From Prodigiosinella confusarubida (GTDB lineage Bacteria > Pseudomonadota > Gammaproteobacteria > Enterobacterales > Enterobacteriaceae): a DNA stretch of 64,000 bases. The notes under the pieces were generated by a model. The model made no database searches, was not told where the DNA came from, and saw nothing but the letters and a program-made list of their open reading frames with translations. Positions within the stretch are counted from its first letter, which is position 1. Every line of letters begins with the position of its first letter. Shown here piece after piece: positions 48,047 to 57,042 of the stretch. Where the stretch lies: assembly GCF_002847015.1 (NCBI RefSeq), contig NZ_CP025085.1, positions 1,488,001-1,552,000 on the forward strand, written 5' to 3'. Both the position numbers and the translations under genes were made by a program.

Positions 48047-48765
48047 CCGTTTTTCCCCAGGTAGATATCTGCCACGTCATCCCGCATCAGTACATCTTGT
48101 GCATTACCGTCGGCAAACACATGACCACCGTGCAATACGGTGACCTGAGAGGCGATCTGTCGAACGAACGTCATGTCGTGTTCCACCACCATCAGCGTCA
48201 GGCCATCGCGCTGCATTTGTTTGATAAGTTCACCGGTTAAATAGGTCTCTTCCACCGAGAGCCCTGCTACAGGCTCATCCAACATCAGCAGAGAGGGTTG
48301 AAGCGACACCGCCATAGCCATTTCAAGCCACTGTTTTTTACCATGGGAGAGGTTGCCCGCCCGTTGATGGTATTCGCTGGTGAGATTGAAACGCTGCAAC
48401 AGGTCATCAACGTTATCGGACTGGCGGCGCTTTGCTCGCCGATGACTCAACGACAGTTGCAGATGCTGCGCTACGCTGAGATCCGCAAAGATGCCGGGGA
48501 TCTGAAATTTGATGCTCATGCCCCGACGAATGCGCTGAAAAGGGGGTAAGGCATTGAGGCGTTCTCCCTGAAAACGGATCTCGCCGCTACTGGGGGCGTG
48601 TTCACCGGTCAACAACTTGAAGAAGGTGCTTTTGCCCGCGCCGTTCGGCCCGATCACACAGCGCACTTCTCCCTGGCGGATGCGGATGTCTACCTGATGG
48701 ATCACCTGAATGCCGCCGAAACGTTTACCCAGCCCCTGCGTCTCTAATACCGGTGTGTTATTCAT
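48043..48765 (-). CDS. ABC transporter ATPase, UrtD/LivG type
   Basis: 240 residues. Walker A GPNGAGKST in GEVRCVIGPNGAGKSTFF, signature LSHGKKQWLEMAMAV, Walker B SLLMLDEPVAGLSVEE, and VVEHDMTFVRQIA. The C-terminal DVLMRDDVADIYLG is typical of LivG/UrtD. Overlaps its neighbours on both sides by 4 bp, so tightly coupled. Confidence 0.92.
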   Translation of the reverse strand: MNNTPVLETQGLGKRFGGIQVIHQVDIRIRQGEVRCVIGPNGAGKSTFFKLLTGEHAPSSGEIRFQGERLNALPPFQRIRRGMSIKFQIPGIFADLSVAQHLQLSLSHRRAKRRQSDNVDDLLQRFNLTSEYHQRAGNLSHGKKQWLEMAMAVSLQPSLLMLDEPVAGLSVEETYLTGELIKQMQRDGLTLMVVEHDMTFVRQIASQVTVLHGGHVFADGNAQDVLMRDDVADIYLGKNG

Positions 48766-49808
48766 AATGAAGTCCTCTTGTGACGAGAGGCGGCAAATAG
48801 TCGTCGTATACGATGCATCAACCAGGCCAAAATACCTTCAGGTGCGATAAGAATGACGAACAGCAGGATTACGCCGAGCAGAATCATGGCGTATTCACTG
48901 CCATAAACCGCCAGCCACTGCGACAGCCACACCAGTAGTGCGGTTATGATGACAGTGCTGAGGAGGCTTTTTCGTCCAGCGGTAGCCACCCAGATCACTG
49001 GCATGGCCGCCGCAGATAATCCCATTGAAGACGGGGTGATGTAGGAGCCCCATAGGGTGTACAGCACACCAGACAGGCCGGACAGCACCCCGCCGATAGT
49101 GAATATCAGCAATTGATAGCGACGAATATCAATACCCAACATTTCGGCTCGACGCGGATTTTCCCGGATAGCGGCGAGCGTCAGGCCGGTATCGCTGCGC
49201 AACAGGCGCTGCATGCCGAAGTAAACCACTGTCAGCAGCAACACAATCAGGTAATAGAAGGCGTTGTCCTCCAGCGTAATCCCTCCCGGCAGCGCCAGCG
49301 GCGGCATGCCAGACATACCATTGAAGCCGTTCAGGCGTGCGCTGCCGATAGCCCATTGTGGTCCGGCGGTTTGCGACATAAACATTTCCAACACCAGTGT
49401 GAACGACAGCGTGACAATCCCTACGAAGATGCCAGTCACACCACCATAGAACATCATGTAACCGAGGGCGGCAGCGACTGCGCCAGCCATCACTAATGCC
49501 AGTACAAAGCCAGACCAGGTAGAAAAAACGCCATCACCGAAGTTCAGTGTTAGAACACCATAGGTATATCCGGCCAGCCCGAAAAAGGCTGTCTGGCCAA
49601 ACGAGAGAATCCCGGCCTGCCCCCACATGGCGGCCAATCCTATAGCGCAGAAAGCCCAGAGTAGAAAGTAGGCCAGATTGTTAATGAACCCGCTGTCTAG
49701 AATCAGTGGCAACAGCACTGCCGATACCAGAAATATCAGACCATTCCATGGTATACGCGGGTGTTTCTGTCGTTCTGTTATGGTGAGGTTGAGAGAGTTT
49801 ATGGTCAC
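48762..49808 (-). CDS. ABC transporter permease, UrtC/LivM type
   Basis: 348 residues with about ten membrane segments. LivM/UrtC features: WGQAGILSFGQTAFFGLAGY, GIVTLSFTLVLEM, RLLRSDTGLTLAAIRENPRRAEMLGIDIRRYQLLIF in pattern, and GVILLFVILIAPEGILAWL. Forms the importer channel with the UrtB-like permease, 9 bp upstream. Confidence 0.92.
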   Translation of the reverse strand: MTINSLNLTITERQKHPRIPWNGLIFLVSAVLLPLILDSGFINNLAYFLLWAFCAIGLAAMWGQAGILSFGQTAFFGLAGYTYGVLTLNFGDGVFSTWSGFVLALVMAGAVAAALGYMMFYGGVTGIFVGIVTLSFTLVLEMFMSQTAGPQWAIGSARLNGFNGMSGMPPLALPGGITLEDNAFYYLIVLLLTVVYFGMQRLLRSDTGLTLAAIRENPRRAEMLGIDIRRYQLLIFTIGGVLSGLSGVLYTLWGSYITPSSMGLSAAAMPVIWVATAGRKSLLSTVIITALLVWLSQWLAVYGSEYAMILLGVILLFVILIAPEGILAWLMHRIRRLFAASRHKRTSL

Positions 49809-49817
49809 AGGCAGCTC

Positions 49818-50687
49818 CTAACGATTGCGGGTAAACAGGCTGCCGACACCGTTTGGCAACAGGCGGATAACCAACATGGCCGTAATCAGCAGGCCGATTT
49901 GACCGGCCAGTTGTCCATACCAGGCATTCAGACCGGTCTGGATAGTGCTAAGCGTCATGGCAGCAGGAATGGTGCCAATCAGCACATTGGCACCGCCTAC
50001 GACGACTGAAACGAAAGCTTGTATGATGAACGCATTGCCCATCGTGGGAACAGCCGTCATCGTCGGGGCATAAATAGCCCCCGCCAACCCGGCCATCCCG
50101 GCACCCAGTGCGAATGTCTGGGTATAGATACGGTCGGTTTCCAGTCCAAGACAAGAGGCCATGCGGGCATTTTGTATTGTGGCTCTGGCGCAGACGCCGT
50201 AATTGGTATGGAAAAACAGCCAGTACAGCAGCAGGAGCACCGCGATGGCGAACAGCGGCAGCAAGGCCCGGTAGGTGGAAAACGAGTAGTCACCTAGTGT
50301 GAATGAACCAAACGGCGTGGAAAGTCCTTCCAGTGAGGGCCCCGCCAACAGCAACATGCTTTGCTGCACAATCAGGCTAATCGCCCAGGTGGCTACCACC
50401 GAGTCATATAGGCGATCATACAGATGACGAACCACTAGCCGTTCGATGACGCCACCGGCAAAAGCCGACACCAGAGCGCCGACCAGCATGGCGAGCGGAA
50501 GTGGTAGCCCGGATTTGTTCAGCGTGATGGTCACGTAAGCTCCGCACATGATGAATTCACCATGGGCCAGATTAATAACGCCCATCATGCCGAAGATCAC
50601 CGCCAGCCCAAGAGCTGACAGAACCAGAAAGGCAAAGTTATCGCCAAACTGGTAGATCGCTGAATAAACAAAGGACAGCAATAACAT
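49818..50687 (-). CDS. ABC transporter permease, UrtB/LivH type
   Basis: 289 residues from the ATG at 50687 (MLLLSFVYSAIYQFGDNFAF), which has AAGGA 10 nt upstream; an upstream TTG would add 24 hydrophilic residues unlike the family. LivH/UrtB features: GLAVIFGMMGVINLAHGEFIMCGAY, RMASCLGLETDRIYTQTFALGAGMAGLAGA in pattern, AFVSVVVGGANVLIGTIP. Eight or so membrane segments. Confidence 0.9.
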   Translation of the reverse strand: MLLLSFVYSAIYQFGDNFAFLVLSALGLAVIFGMMGVINLAHGEFIMCGAYVTITLNKSGLPLPLAMLVGALVSAFAGGVIERLVVRHLYDRLYDSVVATWAISLIVQQSMLLLAGPSLEGLSTPFGSFTLGDYSFSTYRALLPLFAIAVLLLLYWLFFHTNYGVCARATIQNARMASCLGLETDRIYTQTFALGAGMAGLAGAIYAPTMTAVPTMGNAFIIQAFVSVVVGGANVLIGTIPAAMTLSTIQTGLNAWYGQLAGQIGLLITAMLVIRLLPNGVGSLFTRNR

Positions 50688-50785
50688 GACAGTACAATCC
50701 TTGGTGTCCCGACTGACACCGGTTGAGATAGATAACTCAGGGAAGCGCATGTAGGACAACGGCTTCCCTGATGGTCATTTCAGAC

Positions 50786-52030
50786 TCAGGCTTTGGGCGG
50801 ATTGGACGGCGTATACTGGCTGGTATCTGGTTTGACCGGGAGGTTGCAACCTGCCTGATCCAGCCAGTAAGGTTGGATATCCGGCCATACCTTGGGTATT
50901 TCGACAGAATGGTCGGCCTTGACGTGCGCCAGATAAATGGTGTGGCTCAGATGGTGGCTTTTGGGATCGATACAGACCTTGCCGGAAGGGCCATCGGTAC
51001 AGATACCACCACTTTCCAATGCCTTGCGTACAGCAACTTGATTGGTGCTATTGGCTTTTTCCACTGCCAGTTTGTAGAGGTAAACCGCATCATAGGCGTT
51101 GGCCGCCTCCTGATTGATATACGGCTCATCAGGGAATTTGGCGTGGAACCGTTTTTTGAAGTCATTACTGGCAGGTGTGTCCACCTCTTCCATATAGTTG
51201 GCGGTGATGTACATGTCTTTCAGCGCTGGTGGCTTAAAGCGTTTGTGTTCATAAGCTTGTGCCACGCTAACTGAGCTTGCCATGGGTAGATTCAGTCTGG
51301 CGGCAGCTTGCTGCTCATAGTAGGAAGACTGGTTGGTGCCGACCAGAAGTGTCATGACAAAGTCTGGTTTGGCTTTCTGAATATTCTGAATGGTTTGGCT
51401 AAACTGAGAAACACTCAGCGGGATAAACTCTTCCCCAACCATGGTGCCACCGTTTTCTGCGACAATTTTTCGCACCCATTCCGCCGAGATCTGACCAAAG
51501 TTGTAATCGGCAGCAATGGTATAAACCCGTTTGCCATATTTCTTCATCATCCAGGGAATCAGTGTGGAAAACTGCTGTTCAGGTACCGCGCCGGTGACAA
51601 ATACATTGGTGTCGCAGACACCGCCCTCATACTGGTTGTTATACCAGTAAAGCTGTTTTGCTTTATCCATAATAGGGCGAATGGCCTCACGGGAAGCACT
51701 AGAGAAAGCGCCGAAAATAACATCCACTTTATCGTTTTTAATTAAACGACGAGCCATTTGCTGAAAACGGGTATTATCGGATTGGGTATCATATTTAATT
51801 AGTTCAATCGGACGACCAAGAATACCGCCTTTCGCATTGATTTCGTCAACAGCTAATTCCGTAGCGTGGATCTTGGGAATAACGGGTAAGGCAAAATTAC
51901 CGGATGCGTCTTCTAATAAACCTATTTTAATGGGCTTGTCGGCCGCAACAGCTATGTGTGCAGTGCCTGCTACTAATATGGATGCCAGCGCAAGTGTCAA
52001 CGTGGCGTAATGACATTGTATTCTGGACAT
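50786..52030 (-). CDS. Short-chain amide/urea ABC transporter binding protein (UrtA/FmdD type)
   Basis: 414 residues. A signal peptide (cleavage near IAVAA-D, residue 30) sends it to the periplasm. The mature part has KIGLLEDASGNFALPVIPKIHATELAVDEINAKGGILGRPIE in pattern, FGAFSSASREAI and YNNQYEGGVCDTN, typical of urea/short-chain amide binding proteins. First gene of the nine-gene operon; a strong terminator stands between it and its promoter, so its expression requires antitermination. Its similarity to the AmiC-like sensor of the same operon is visible throughout. Confidence 0.92.
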   Translation of the reverse strand: MSRIQCHYATLTLALASILVAGTAHIAVAADKPIKIGLLEDASGNFALPVIPKIHATELAVDEINAKGGILGRPIELIKYDTQSDNTRFQQMARRLIKNDKVDVIFGAFSSASREAIRPIMDKAKQLYWYNNQYEGGVCDTNVFVTGAVPEQQFSTLIPWMMKKYGKRVYTIAADYNFGQISAEWVRKIVAENGGTMVGEEFIPLSVSQFSQTIQNIQKAKPDFVMTLLVGTNQSSYYEQQAAARLNLPMASSVSVAQAYEHKRFKPPALKDMYITANYMEEVDTPASNDFKKRFHAKFPDEPYINQEAANAYDAVYLYKLAVEKANSTNQVAVRKALESGGICTDGPSGKVCIDPKSHHLSHTIYLAHVKADHSVEIPKVWPDIQPYWLDQAGCNLPVKPDTSQYTPSNPPKA

Positions 52031-52062
52031 AATTACCCCTGGTGTTGGTATTAAAAAAAAAG

Positions 52063-52105
52063 CAAAAAAAAAGCCCCGTAAAGTCAGATGACTTTCTCAG
52101 GGGCT
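52063..52105 (-). terminator. Leader terminator/attenuator of the amide operon
   Basis: On the minus strand, AGCCCC pairs with GGGGCT and, inside it, AAAGUC pairs with GACUUU around an AUCU loop; nine T follow, then GC and nine more T. It sits 33 nt before the first start codon. In Pseudomonas ami and Klebsiella nas operons such leader terminators are the target of ANTAR proteins, and this operon encodes one. An upstream stem, CCGCAAG with CTTGTGG, could be the antiterminator-binding hairpin; the dual hexaloop motif was not found by eye. Confidence 0.85.
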
Positions 52106-52494
52106 CTGATGCCTTCACCACAAGCCGACAGCGTTGGCGGTCTTGCGGGGGAGTGGGTATCACTATAAGAAGCGAGTTAATGGATTGTCAACGGTTAACT
52201 TGTATTATAAGTATTCTCTATTTCAGTATTAATGATTGCACTTAAATAGCACTGTGATGCACAAAAATATCACAAGATGAAGAGAAGATAGATAAGAAAT
52301 AAACAACATTTTTACGATAAAAAACAAATGATGAACTTGGCGTAAAACAATATAGAACACAAGCGGAGCGAATTCCGTTAATTATTTGCACCAGAATAAA
52401 GCGAGAGTTTATTTTAATCATTCCATTTTATGAAAAGTTATATGAAAAGTCATTTTAGGGCGGCCTGAATATAACTATTCCATTCCTATGAAAG

Positions 52495-52600
52495 CTATTC
52501 ATTATATATCTAATAGACGGCAAGATGCAGCGGTAAGCATACCTGAGTAAGTGATTCGGGTGAGTGATACTTCTGCCTGAAGTCAATCTGAACGCTACTT
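52495..52600. repeat. Partial or diverged ERIC-like repeat
   Basis: Contains AGTAAGTGATTCGGG (52546-52560), identical to the core of the element at 1111-1233, followed by TGAGTG as in the ERIC consensus. The left flank GACGGCAAGATGCAG resembles ERIC left arms; the right arm is poorly conserved. Limits are approximate. Confidence 0.45.
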
Positions 52601-52796
52601 GCAATGGCTCAGAAGCGGCCGAATACCATGGTGAATCATCAGGTTGGCGAACAGAATGAGTGGCGGTATTTATCGTGCTTTACGGATAAACTTGGGGATG
52701 ACTTATCGAAAATTAGCCCTTTTCTGATGGTGACAAGGCTTGATTTGCCGTATATCTGTGCCATCCGCCGCATCGCGGTGACGTAGGGGTTGTTTT

Positions 52797-53153
52797 ATGA
52801 TTAAGCCGCTTTTATTCGGTGTCATGATGACTGGAATGCTGTCGTTCGCTGTGCCTACGGTACAGGCCGATAGTCTGAGCATTGCGCTGCCGGGGGTTTA
52901 TTTCCATATCGGCGATCGTGACCAGCGTGGCTATTATTGGGATGGCAATCGGTGGTGTGCTCCGCATGAGTGGCGGCGTGAACACAGATACCACAGGCCA
53001 CGACCCGTTTATTACTATGAAGCACCACCACCGAGATATTATGAAGCGCCACCACCGCGGGTTGTTGTAGTACAACCACCTCGGCCAGTGTTTATTGCGC
53101 CGCCGCCAGAACCTGGTTGGGGTCATCACTATAGAGGTGATCCTCGTTGGTAA
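52797..53153 (+). CDS. DUF2502 secreted protein (YpeC family)
   Basis: 118 residues. Signal peptide ends VQA-D near residue 24. The mature start (SLSIALPGVYFHIGDRDQRGYYWDG) is the DUF2502 core, as in E. coli YpeC; the C-terminus is Pro/Tyr-rich with two YYEAPPPR repeats and ends HHYRGDPRW. Periplasmic protein of unknown function. GTAGGGG lies 13 nt upstream of the ATG; spacing is long. A terminator-like hairpin follows. Confidence 0.85.
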   Translation: MIKPLLFGVMMTGMLSFAVPTVQADSLSIALPGVYFHIGDRDQRGYYWDGNRWCAPHEWRREHRYHRPRPVYYYEAPPPRYYEAPPPRVVVVQPPRPVFIAPPPEPGWGHHYRGDPRW

Positions 53154-53572
53154 ACAGGCACTAGCGAAACCGCGCCATCCTTGGCGCGGATGCCTTACTT
53201 TTCTTCCTCATTATCATCGTTTTGACTCCGTTTCATTTCAACACCGATGTAGGTTCTCATGATCGCCTGATTTTCATCTGGTGATGCAACGGCATTATAT
53301 TTCTCGCTGTAAACACGGTAGTAATTGGCGGTAATCGTAATCAGTGCGACGCGCAAACTTGGCGTCGGCATGTGCTTTATTACATTGTTTTCTCGACGTG
53401 TTAATGAGGCCGGTATCTCATGTAATGCTAAATACAGCGTTAATTATCACGGCAAAACACGGAAGGTGGCATAGAATAACCACAACAAACATAAAGAATC
53501 ACAGTTATCAGTCACAAAGACAAATCTGAACGGGCGGATGATGCGCCCTGACAACCGGTAGAGAGGTGAAAA
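53154..53572. other. Gap with a possible minus-strand gene remnant
   Basis: 419 bp. On the minus strand a frame from about 53371 encodes a plausible stretch (TANYYRVYSEKYNAVASPDE, then QAIMRTYIGVEMKRSQ), not recognised. It runs on through the hairpin at 53171-53190; a one-base shift near 53220 would instead end it in an acidic NDDNEEEK at 53196, just before that hairpin. No ribosome site is seen. I read it as a possible decayed small gene. The right part holds the cysQ promoter and a GAGAGGTG ribosome site. Confidence 0.35.
53171..53190. terminator. Bidirectional terminator-like hairpin after the DUF2502 gene
   Basis: Perfect 8-bp stem CCGCGCCA / TGGCGCGG with a 4-nt loop, 17 bp after the DUF2502 stop. 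T-rich sequence follows on the plus strand after a short gap; TTTC follows on the minus strand. Confidence 0.65.
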
Positions 53573-54313
53573 ATGTTAGAACACATTTGCCAACTGGCGC
53601 GTGAGGCAGGCGATGCCATTATGCAGGTTTATGAGGGACATCAGCCGGTTGAGGTCGCGCACAAGAAAGATGATTCCCCAGTAACCGCTGCCGACATGGC
53701 GGCGCATCGTGTCATCAAACGAGGGTTGGCGGCACAGTACCCCAATATCCCGTTACTGTCTGAAGAAGATCCTCCACTGTGGTCGGAGCGCCAGCACTGG
53801 CAGCGTTACTGGTTGGTGGACCCGCTGGACGGTACGAAAGAGTTCCTGAACCGCAACGGTGAATTCACGGTAAATATTGCGTTGATTGAGAATGATCTAC
53901 CGGTACTGGGCGTGATCTATGTTCCGGTGACTGGTGTGATGTATGCGGCGGCAAACGGCAAAGCCTGGAAAGAAGAGGGGGGACACCGACAACAGATACA
54001 GGTGAATGATGCCCGGCCTCCACTGGTGGTGGTAAGCCGCTCACACTCAGATAAAGAGCTACAGGATTACCTTGGTCAGTTGGGTGAGCATGAGACTGTT
54101 GCTATTGGGTCATCGTTAAAGTTTTGTCTGGTGGCGGAAGGGAAAGCCCAGCTTTATCCCCGTTTTGGACCTACCTGTATTTGGGATACCGGTGCCGGGC
54201 ATGCAATCGCGTTAGCGGCGGGAGCACAGATACATGATTGGCAGGGAAAACCGCTATCTTATGCCCCACGGGAATCGTTTATTAATCCCGGATTTCGTGT
54301 TTCACTGTTTTGA
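53573..54313 (+). CDS. cysQ: 3'(2'),5'-bisphosphate nucleotidase CysQ
   Basis: 246 residues of the inositol-monophosphatase family. Metal motifs: EE at SEEDPP, the [12 protein letters not shown] signature (DPLDGT), and [14 protein letters not shown] (WDxxAG type). It hydrolyses PAP from sulfate assimilation to AMP, and so prevents PAP build-up. Its 3' end overlaps the convergent ytfJ by 32 bp. In E. coli cpdB and ytfI lie between them; they are missing here. Confidence 0.95.
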   Translation: MLEHICQLAREAGDAIMQVYEGHQPVEVAHKKDDSPVTAADMAAHRVIKRGLAAQYPNIPLLSEEDPPLWSERQHWQRYWLVDPLDGTKEFLNRNGEFTVNIALIENDLPVLGVIYVPVTGVMYAAANGKAWKEEGGHRQQIQVNDARPPLVVVSRSHSDKELQDYLGQLGEHETVAIGSSLKFCLVAEGKAQLYPRFGPTCIWDTGAGHAIALAAGAQIHDWQGKPLSYAPRESFINPGFRVSLF

Positions 54314-54905
54314 TGACAGGCAGCGTGCCTGTGTCATGATGAGATTCCTCCTGGTGTAATAGAGTATGCAGCAGGCTGACGACCTGCTGTATTTCTTGTC
54401 GGTTCAAGGCGCCATCCTTTACAAAACGAACTTTTCCCTGTGCATCCAGCACGACGATAGCCGAGCTTTTAGGCGTCAATTCCCATGCTCGACATGCATC
54501 ACCATTACTGTCGATAACAAACTGTGACCAGGGATTTGCCTGCTTACTGTCCTTGACGCGCCCACGTACAAACATGCCCGTGCCTATCACGGCATCGTCG
54601 ACATTGACGATTGTCGTTGTTTGGTAATATTCACGCGGTAGATTAGCCTCCCTGAGCGTGGTGATCAGCGGATTATTCATGTTCCGGGCAGATATACGCC
54701 CGGCGACATGCAGGATGACACGGACTTTCCCATTGAGCTGGGCACTACTCCAGTTCTGGTAGCTGAATTTTTCATTCTGATAATTCAGCTCCCCCTTTTC
54801 TACCACACCAACGGATGGCACAGGCTGGTTAATGGCAAAGGAGTGTGCGGATGTCAGGAACGGAATAAAAACCAGGGCAACAAACAGACAGGTCATTCTG
54901 GTCAT
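54282..54905 (-). CDS. ytfJ: YtfJ-family periplasmic protein (thioredoxin-like)
   Basis: 207 residues. Signal peptide ends near HSFA (residue 24). The mature YtfJ domain includes [46 protein letters not shown] and [22 protein letters not shown]. Function unknown. About 20 extra C-terminal residues ([19 protein letters not shown]) exceed the E. coli protein and arise from read-through into the cysQ 3' end on the other strand. Confidence 0.92.
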   Translation of the reverse strand: MTRMTCLFVALVFIPFLTSAHSFAINQPVPSVGVVEKGELNYQNEKFSYQNWSSAQLNGKVRVILHVAGRISARNMNNPLITTLREANLPREYYQTTTIVNVDDAVIGTGMFVRGRVKDSKQANPWSQFVIDSNGDACRAWELTPKSSAIVVLDAQGKVRFVKDGALNRQEIQQVVSLLHTLLHQEESHHDTGTLPVIKTVKHEIRD

Positions 54906-55235
54906 TGATATTTCCCTCTTGTATCAAGCTTGTGGCGAGTCGTGTATTACTCATAAGCGTAGATACTGAGTGTTAGTCTGTCCTGAGCGGTTTATCGCTG
55001 AGTTTGTGTCAGTTCGCACAATTTACAGCGACTTGAAGGTTTATACTGATTTGTGAAGGATAACGTTAATCTACTCCGTAAAATTATGTAAATTCAGTAA
55101 GGAATGCTGAGATGTGAGGAACTATTGAGGGAATCACAGCACTAAATATTGTGTATGTCATTGACACTCCATCAGCTCTGTTACTTTTTTGAAACGGACG
55201 GCGTGTCAGAAGAAAAAGCGGGAGGAGAATAAAAC
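54906..55235. other. Divergent gap ytfJ/ytfK
   Basis: 330 bp, AT-rich, with no gene. A TTGACA (55161-55166) is followed at suboptimal distance by TACTTT, a weak candidate promoter for ytfK. A strong GGGAGGAG ribosome site precedes ytfK. Confidence 0.4.
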
Positions 55236-55442
55236 ATGAGGATCTTCGAACGTTACAACCCGATGAAGGTCGCAAAGTACGTGAAAACGTTGTTTCGCGG
55301 ACGGTTGTATATTAAAGGAGTCGGTGCTTTTGAGTTTGATTACGGCAAGATTTTATTGCCGAAAAAACAGGATAAACAACACTTGGTGGTGATGTCAGAA
55401 GTTAACCGCCAAGTGTTGAAATTGCAGGCCGAAATGGGATGA
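55236..55442 (+). CDS. ytfK: DUF1107 protein YtfK
   Basis: 68 residues matching Ytf[42 protein letters not shown]. In E. coli YtfK interacts with SpoT and promotes (p)ppGpp build-up under phosphate or lipid stress. Small, basic and cytosolic. GGGAGGAG lies 9 nt upstream of the ATG. Confidence 0.95.
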   Translation: MRIFERYNPMKVAKYVKTLFRGRLYIKGVGAFEFDYGKILLPKKQDKQHLVVMSEVNRQVLKLQAEMG

Positions 55443-55474
55443 CGGCGCGTGCGTACAAGCAGTGCTGAAAAATA

Positions 55475-55496
55475 AACGGCCCACATACGGGCCGTT
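55475..55496 (-). terminator. Terminator between ytfK and ytfL
   Basis: 8-bp stem AACGGCCC / GGGCCGTT with a 6-nt loop. On the minus strand TATTTTTC follows, making it a good terminator for ytfL; on the plus strand the tail is weak. Confidence 0.7.
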
Positions 55497-55517
55497 GTGG
55501 TTTAAGTCGATAATGGT

Positions 55518-56843
55518 TTATGACTCGGAGGTATTGGCAGCGGGTGATGCTACTGTTGGTTTGTCTTCCAGTCGGGTGACCAGTAACTGATCAATTTTGT
55601 AACTGTCGATATCCACCACTTCAAATTTATAACCGTAAAAGCGTACAAAATCAGTGCGTTTTGGTATTTTACGCAGCGTATACATCATAAACCCCCCGAT
55701 GGTTTCGTAGTTACCGGAATGCGGGAATTCATCAATATTCAGCGCTCGCATCACGTCGTCGATAGGTGTCCCGCCTTCAATCAGCCACGAGTTTTCATCA
55801 CGGGCGACAATCTGCTCTTCCAGGCCTTGTCCCACCAGATCGCCCATTAGGGTGGTCATCACATCATTGAGCGTAATAATCCCCACGACCAGTGCATATT
55901 CATTGAGGATAACGGCAAAATCTTCTCCGGCAGCTTTAAAACTTTCCAGTGCTTCTGACAGGGTAAGAGTATCTGGCACAATCAGCGCCGGACGAATCTG
56001 CACGCCGCTGTTCAGCTCCAGACTTTGATTCCCCAGTACGCGATTCAGTAAATCTTTCGAGTCGACATAACCGACGATCTGGTCAATGTGGGCATTACAA
56101 ACCAGAAACTTGGAGTGCGGCTGCTGGGCAATCTTCTCTTTAATCTGCTCTTCGTCCTCATGCAGGTCAAAGTACACTACGCTTTCCCGGGATGTCATGG
56201 ACGAGGGAACGGTACGGGACTCCAGCTCAAACACATTCTCAATCAGTTCATGTTCTTGCTTGCGCAACACACCAGCCAGTGCGCCGGCTTCCACCACCGC
56301 ATAGATATCATCGGAAGTGATATCGTCCTTGCGCACCATGGGTAATTTCAGCAACCGGAAAATTACGTTAGCCAGACCGTTAAAAAACCAGACCAGTGGC
56401 CGGAATATGAACAGGCAAAAGCGCATAGGATTGATAATCTGGACAGCCACTGTCTCCGGGGCAATCATGCCAATACGTTTGGGGGTCAAATCACCGAACA
56501 AGATAAACAGACTGGTGACAAGAACAAAAGAGCAGATAAAGCTGACTTTTCCCGCTAACTCCGGAGACATGACGTTTTCAAACAACATATTGAGATAGGG
56601 GGAAAAGGCTGCGTCACCAATAATACCGGCCAGAATGGCGACGGCATTAACACCAATTTGAATCACAGTAAAAAAGATACCTGGTGTCTCCTGAAGTTTT
56701 AACACCAGGTCAGCATTCAGGTTGCCCTCATCGGCCATCTGCTTCAGTTTGATTTTACGTGAAGCGGCAAGGGATATTTCAGAAAGAGAAAAAAACGCGC
56801 TGATGGCAATGAGAAGTATTATTAGTAATAAGCTGTTTAACAT
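55518..56843 (-). CDS. ytfL: CNNM/CorC-type membrane protein YtfL (PaeA)
   Basis: 441 residues. An N-terminal DUF21 membrane domain (about four segments, FFSLSEISLAASRKIKLKQMADEGN), two CBS domains (ESVVYFDLHEDEEQIKEKIAQ and DTLTLSEALESFKAAGEDFA), and a C-terminal CorC_HlyC domain (GMT-like SGNYETIGGFMMYTLRKIPK). E. coli YtfL is implicated in cadaverine/putrescine export (PaeA). The upstream gap carries an extended -10 and a structured leader. Confidence 0.93.
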   Translation of the reverse strand: MLNSLLLIILLIAISAFFSLSEISLAASRKIKLKQMADEGNLNADLVLKLQETPGIFFTVIQIGVNAVAILAGIIGDAAFSPYLNMLFENVMSPELAGKVSFICSFVLVTSLFILFGDLTPKRIGMIAPETVAVQIINPMRFCLFIFRPLVWFFNGLANVIFRLLKLPMVRKDDITSDDIYAVVEAGALAGVLRKQEHELIENVFELESRTVPSSMTSRESVVYFDLHEDEEQIKEKIAQQPHSKFLVCNAHIDQIVGYVDSKDLLNRVLGNQSLELNSGVQIRPALIVPDTLTLSEALESFKAAGEDFAVILNEYALVVGIITLNDVMTTLMGDLVGQGLEEQIVARDENSWLIEGGTPIDDVMRALNIDEFPHSGNYETIGGFMMYTLRKIPKRTDFVRFYGYKFEVVDIDSYKIDQLLVTRLEDKPTVASPAANTSES

Positions 56844-57015
56844 AGTTTTTTCGCTTTGTCTCAGCAGACATAGGCGATCCTCGGGAAGGAAAAATCATTA
56901 TAAGGCAGCGGATGTGGTACCCGCTGGCAAGGGCTGGTTTCCAGCCCTGTATTCCTTGAATCTATCCGGTCAGGAACCTATCACCGTGGGTGGCCCTGAC
57001 GCGGTGCGCATTATA
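56844..57015 (-). promoter_or_regulatory. ytfL promoter and structured leader
   Basis: On the minus strand a TGTTATAAT extended -10 lies at 57010-57017, so the mRNA should start near 57003, directly past the msrA stop. The ~160-nt leader can form three successive hairpins: GTCAGG/CCTGAC (57000-56995 with 56974-56969), GGGCTGG-aaa-CCAGCCC (56947-56931) and CAGCGG/CCGCTG (56926-56906). This is dense for a plain leader and suggests RNA-level control. It does not match any riboswitch I can recognise. Confidence 0.55.
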
Positions 57016-57042
57016 ACAGGTGTGACGAAATAACCGCCATAT

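Larger units (their letters stand above)
52031..52796. other. Regulatory gap upstream of the amide operon
   Basis: 766 bp with no credible gene. It contains the leader terminator (52063-52105) and, further out, an AT-rich zone (about 52180-52500) where the amide operon promoter must lie. An ERIC-like fragment is at 52495-52600. A 60-codon frame at 52604-52786 has no recognisable content. Confidence 0.6.

Noticed and set aside
52604..52786. 60-codon frame before the DUF2502 gene
   Set aside because: No ribosome site, no recognisable content, and it overlaps the end of an ERIC-like segment.
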